Made by a program: the position numbers and the translations under genes. The notes below the pieces were generated by a model that worked only from the letters and a program-made list of their open reading frames with translations, was not told the DNA's origin and searched no databases. Below, in pieces: positions 63,783 through 64,000 of a stretch of 64,000 nt of DNA. The stretch is taken from assembly GCF_000178455.1 (NCBI RefSeq), contig NZ_ADNU01000023.1:1-64000 (forward strand). The letters are read 5' to 3'. Within the stretch, counting starts at the first letter, position 1; the number at the start of each line of letters is the position of its first letter. Source of the DNA: Brevibacterium mcbrellneri ATCC 49030. Its GTDB lineage: Bacteria; Actinomycetota; Actinomycetes; Actinomycetales; Brevibacteriaceae.

Positions 63783-64000
63783 GTGAGCAGAATCGAGATT
63801 CCTAGTTTCTGCGTCGATGCGCGCGAGCTTCAGCCTGTTCTCAGCCCGCTTGTAGAAGAGTTGAAGGCTTTCGAAATAACGTCGCAATCGGTCCGGCCTG
63901 ACGACCGAGGCGACGCGGCTTCTAAAAAGCCGAAGGTATCACCTGCTGTTGTTGGTGGACGCTTACTTTTGCGGATCGCTGACGAGGGCTCTACACGTGA
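63783..64000 (+). CDS. Unknown gene downstream of lanA, partial
   Basis: Starts at GTG 63783 after GAAGGAG and is open to the right window edge (72 codons): MSRIEIPSFCVDARELQPVL and PLVEELKAFEITSQSV, then PAVVGGRLLLRIADEG. I do not recognise it. By position it may be a processing protease, transporter or tailoring enzyme for the lanthipeptide. Confidence 0.65.
   Translation, partial: MSRIEIPSFCVDARELQPVLSPLVEELKAFEITSQSVRPDDRGDAASKKPKVSPAVVGGRLLLRIADEGSTR

Overview
The window is an actinobacterial chromosome segment, most likely from the order Micrococcales. Support: GTG and TTG starts are frequent, GC is estimated by eye in the mid to upper fifties percent, guaB3 and DUF3817 genes are present, the nucleotidase carries an LPRTG anchor, and rplM-rpsI-glmM-coaA-glmS-acpS-nnr-alr-tsaEBD is an actinobacterial housekeeping order. 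I cannot assign a genus. Many genes overlap their neighbour by 4 bases (ATGA or GTGA), and several starts look leaderless.

1-730 is the end of an IS3-family element. 911-12.5 kb carries guaB, guaB3 and guaA. Among them sit a TPP-riboswitch thiamine salvage operon (thiM-thiE-thiD-tenA), a zinc alcohol dehydrogenase, SURF1 and a DUF3817 protein. A biotin ECF transporter (bioY-bioM-bioN, 11.2-13.2 kb) follows, with a BioQ-like operator. Next come a GT4 glycosyltransferase, LemA, truA and a sortase-anchored 5'-nucleotidase. rplM-rpsI (18.7-19.8 kb) end at two long hairpins; glmM, an ABC exporter, coaA, glmS and acpS follow.

28.3-31.5 kb encodes a HAD phosphoglucomutase fused to a GH65 disaccharide phosphorylase. 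31.6-39 kb is one dense run: M20 amidohydrolase, nnr, alr, tsaE, tsaB, rimI, an SRPBCC protein, tsaD and a Nudix hydrolase. Directly after it lies a 1.36-kb insert: one predicted PD-(D/E)xK nuclease gene between 133-bp direct repeats, all between 25-bp direct repeats that duplicate the Nudix 3' end. 40.3-54 kb holds a YbdK-type ligase, a sulfurtransferase, a GH3 lipoprotein, a methyltransferase, rsmA-ispE, a BlaI/M56 pair, a BCCT transporter, an ArsR-MFS operon and an ABC-F ATPase.

From 54.03 kb the character changes: gene-poor DNA, an IS5-type transposase remnant, then a class III lanthipeptide locus running off the right edge. It consists of an ABC ATPase and FtsX-like permease, a frameshifted small membrane protein, a NarL-type histidine kinase and regulator, LanKC (lyase and kinase in one frame, cyclase in the next), a 44-residue LanA with two labionin-type motifs, a strong hairpin and the start of an unknown gene. 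The octamer CCGAGGTG/CACCTCGG occurs about 39 times between 4 and 53 kb and not at all in this island.
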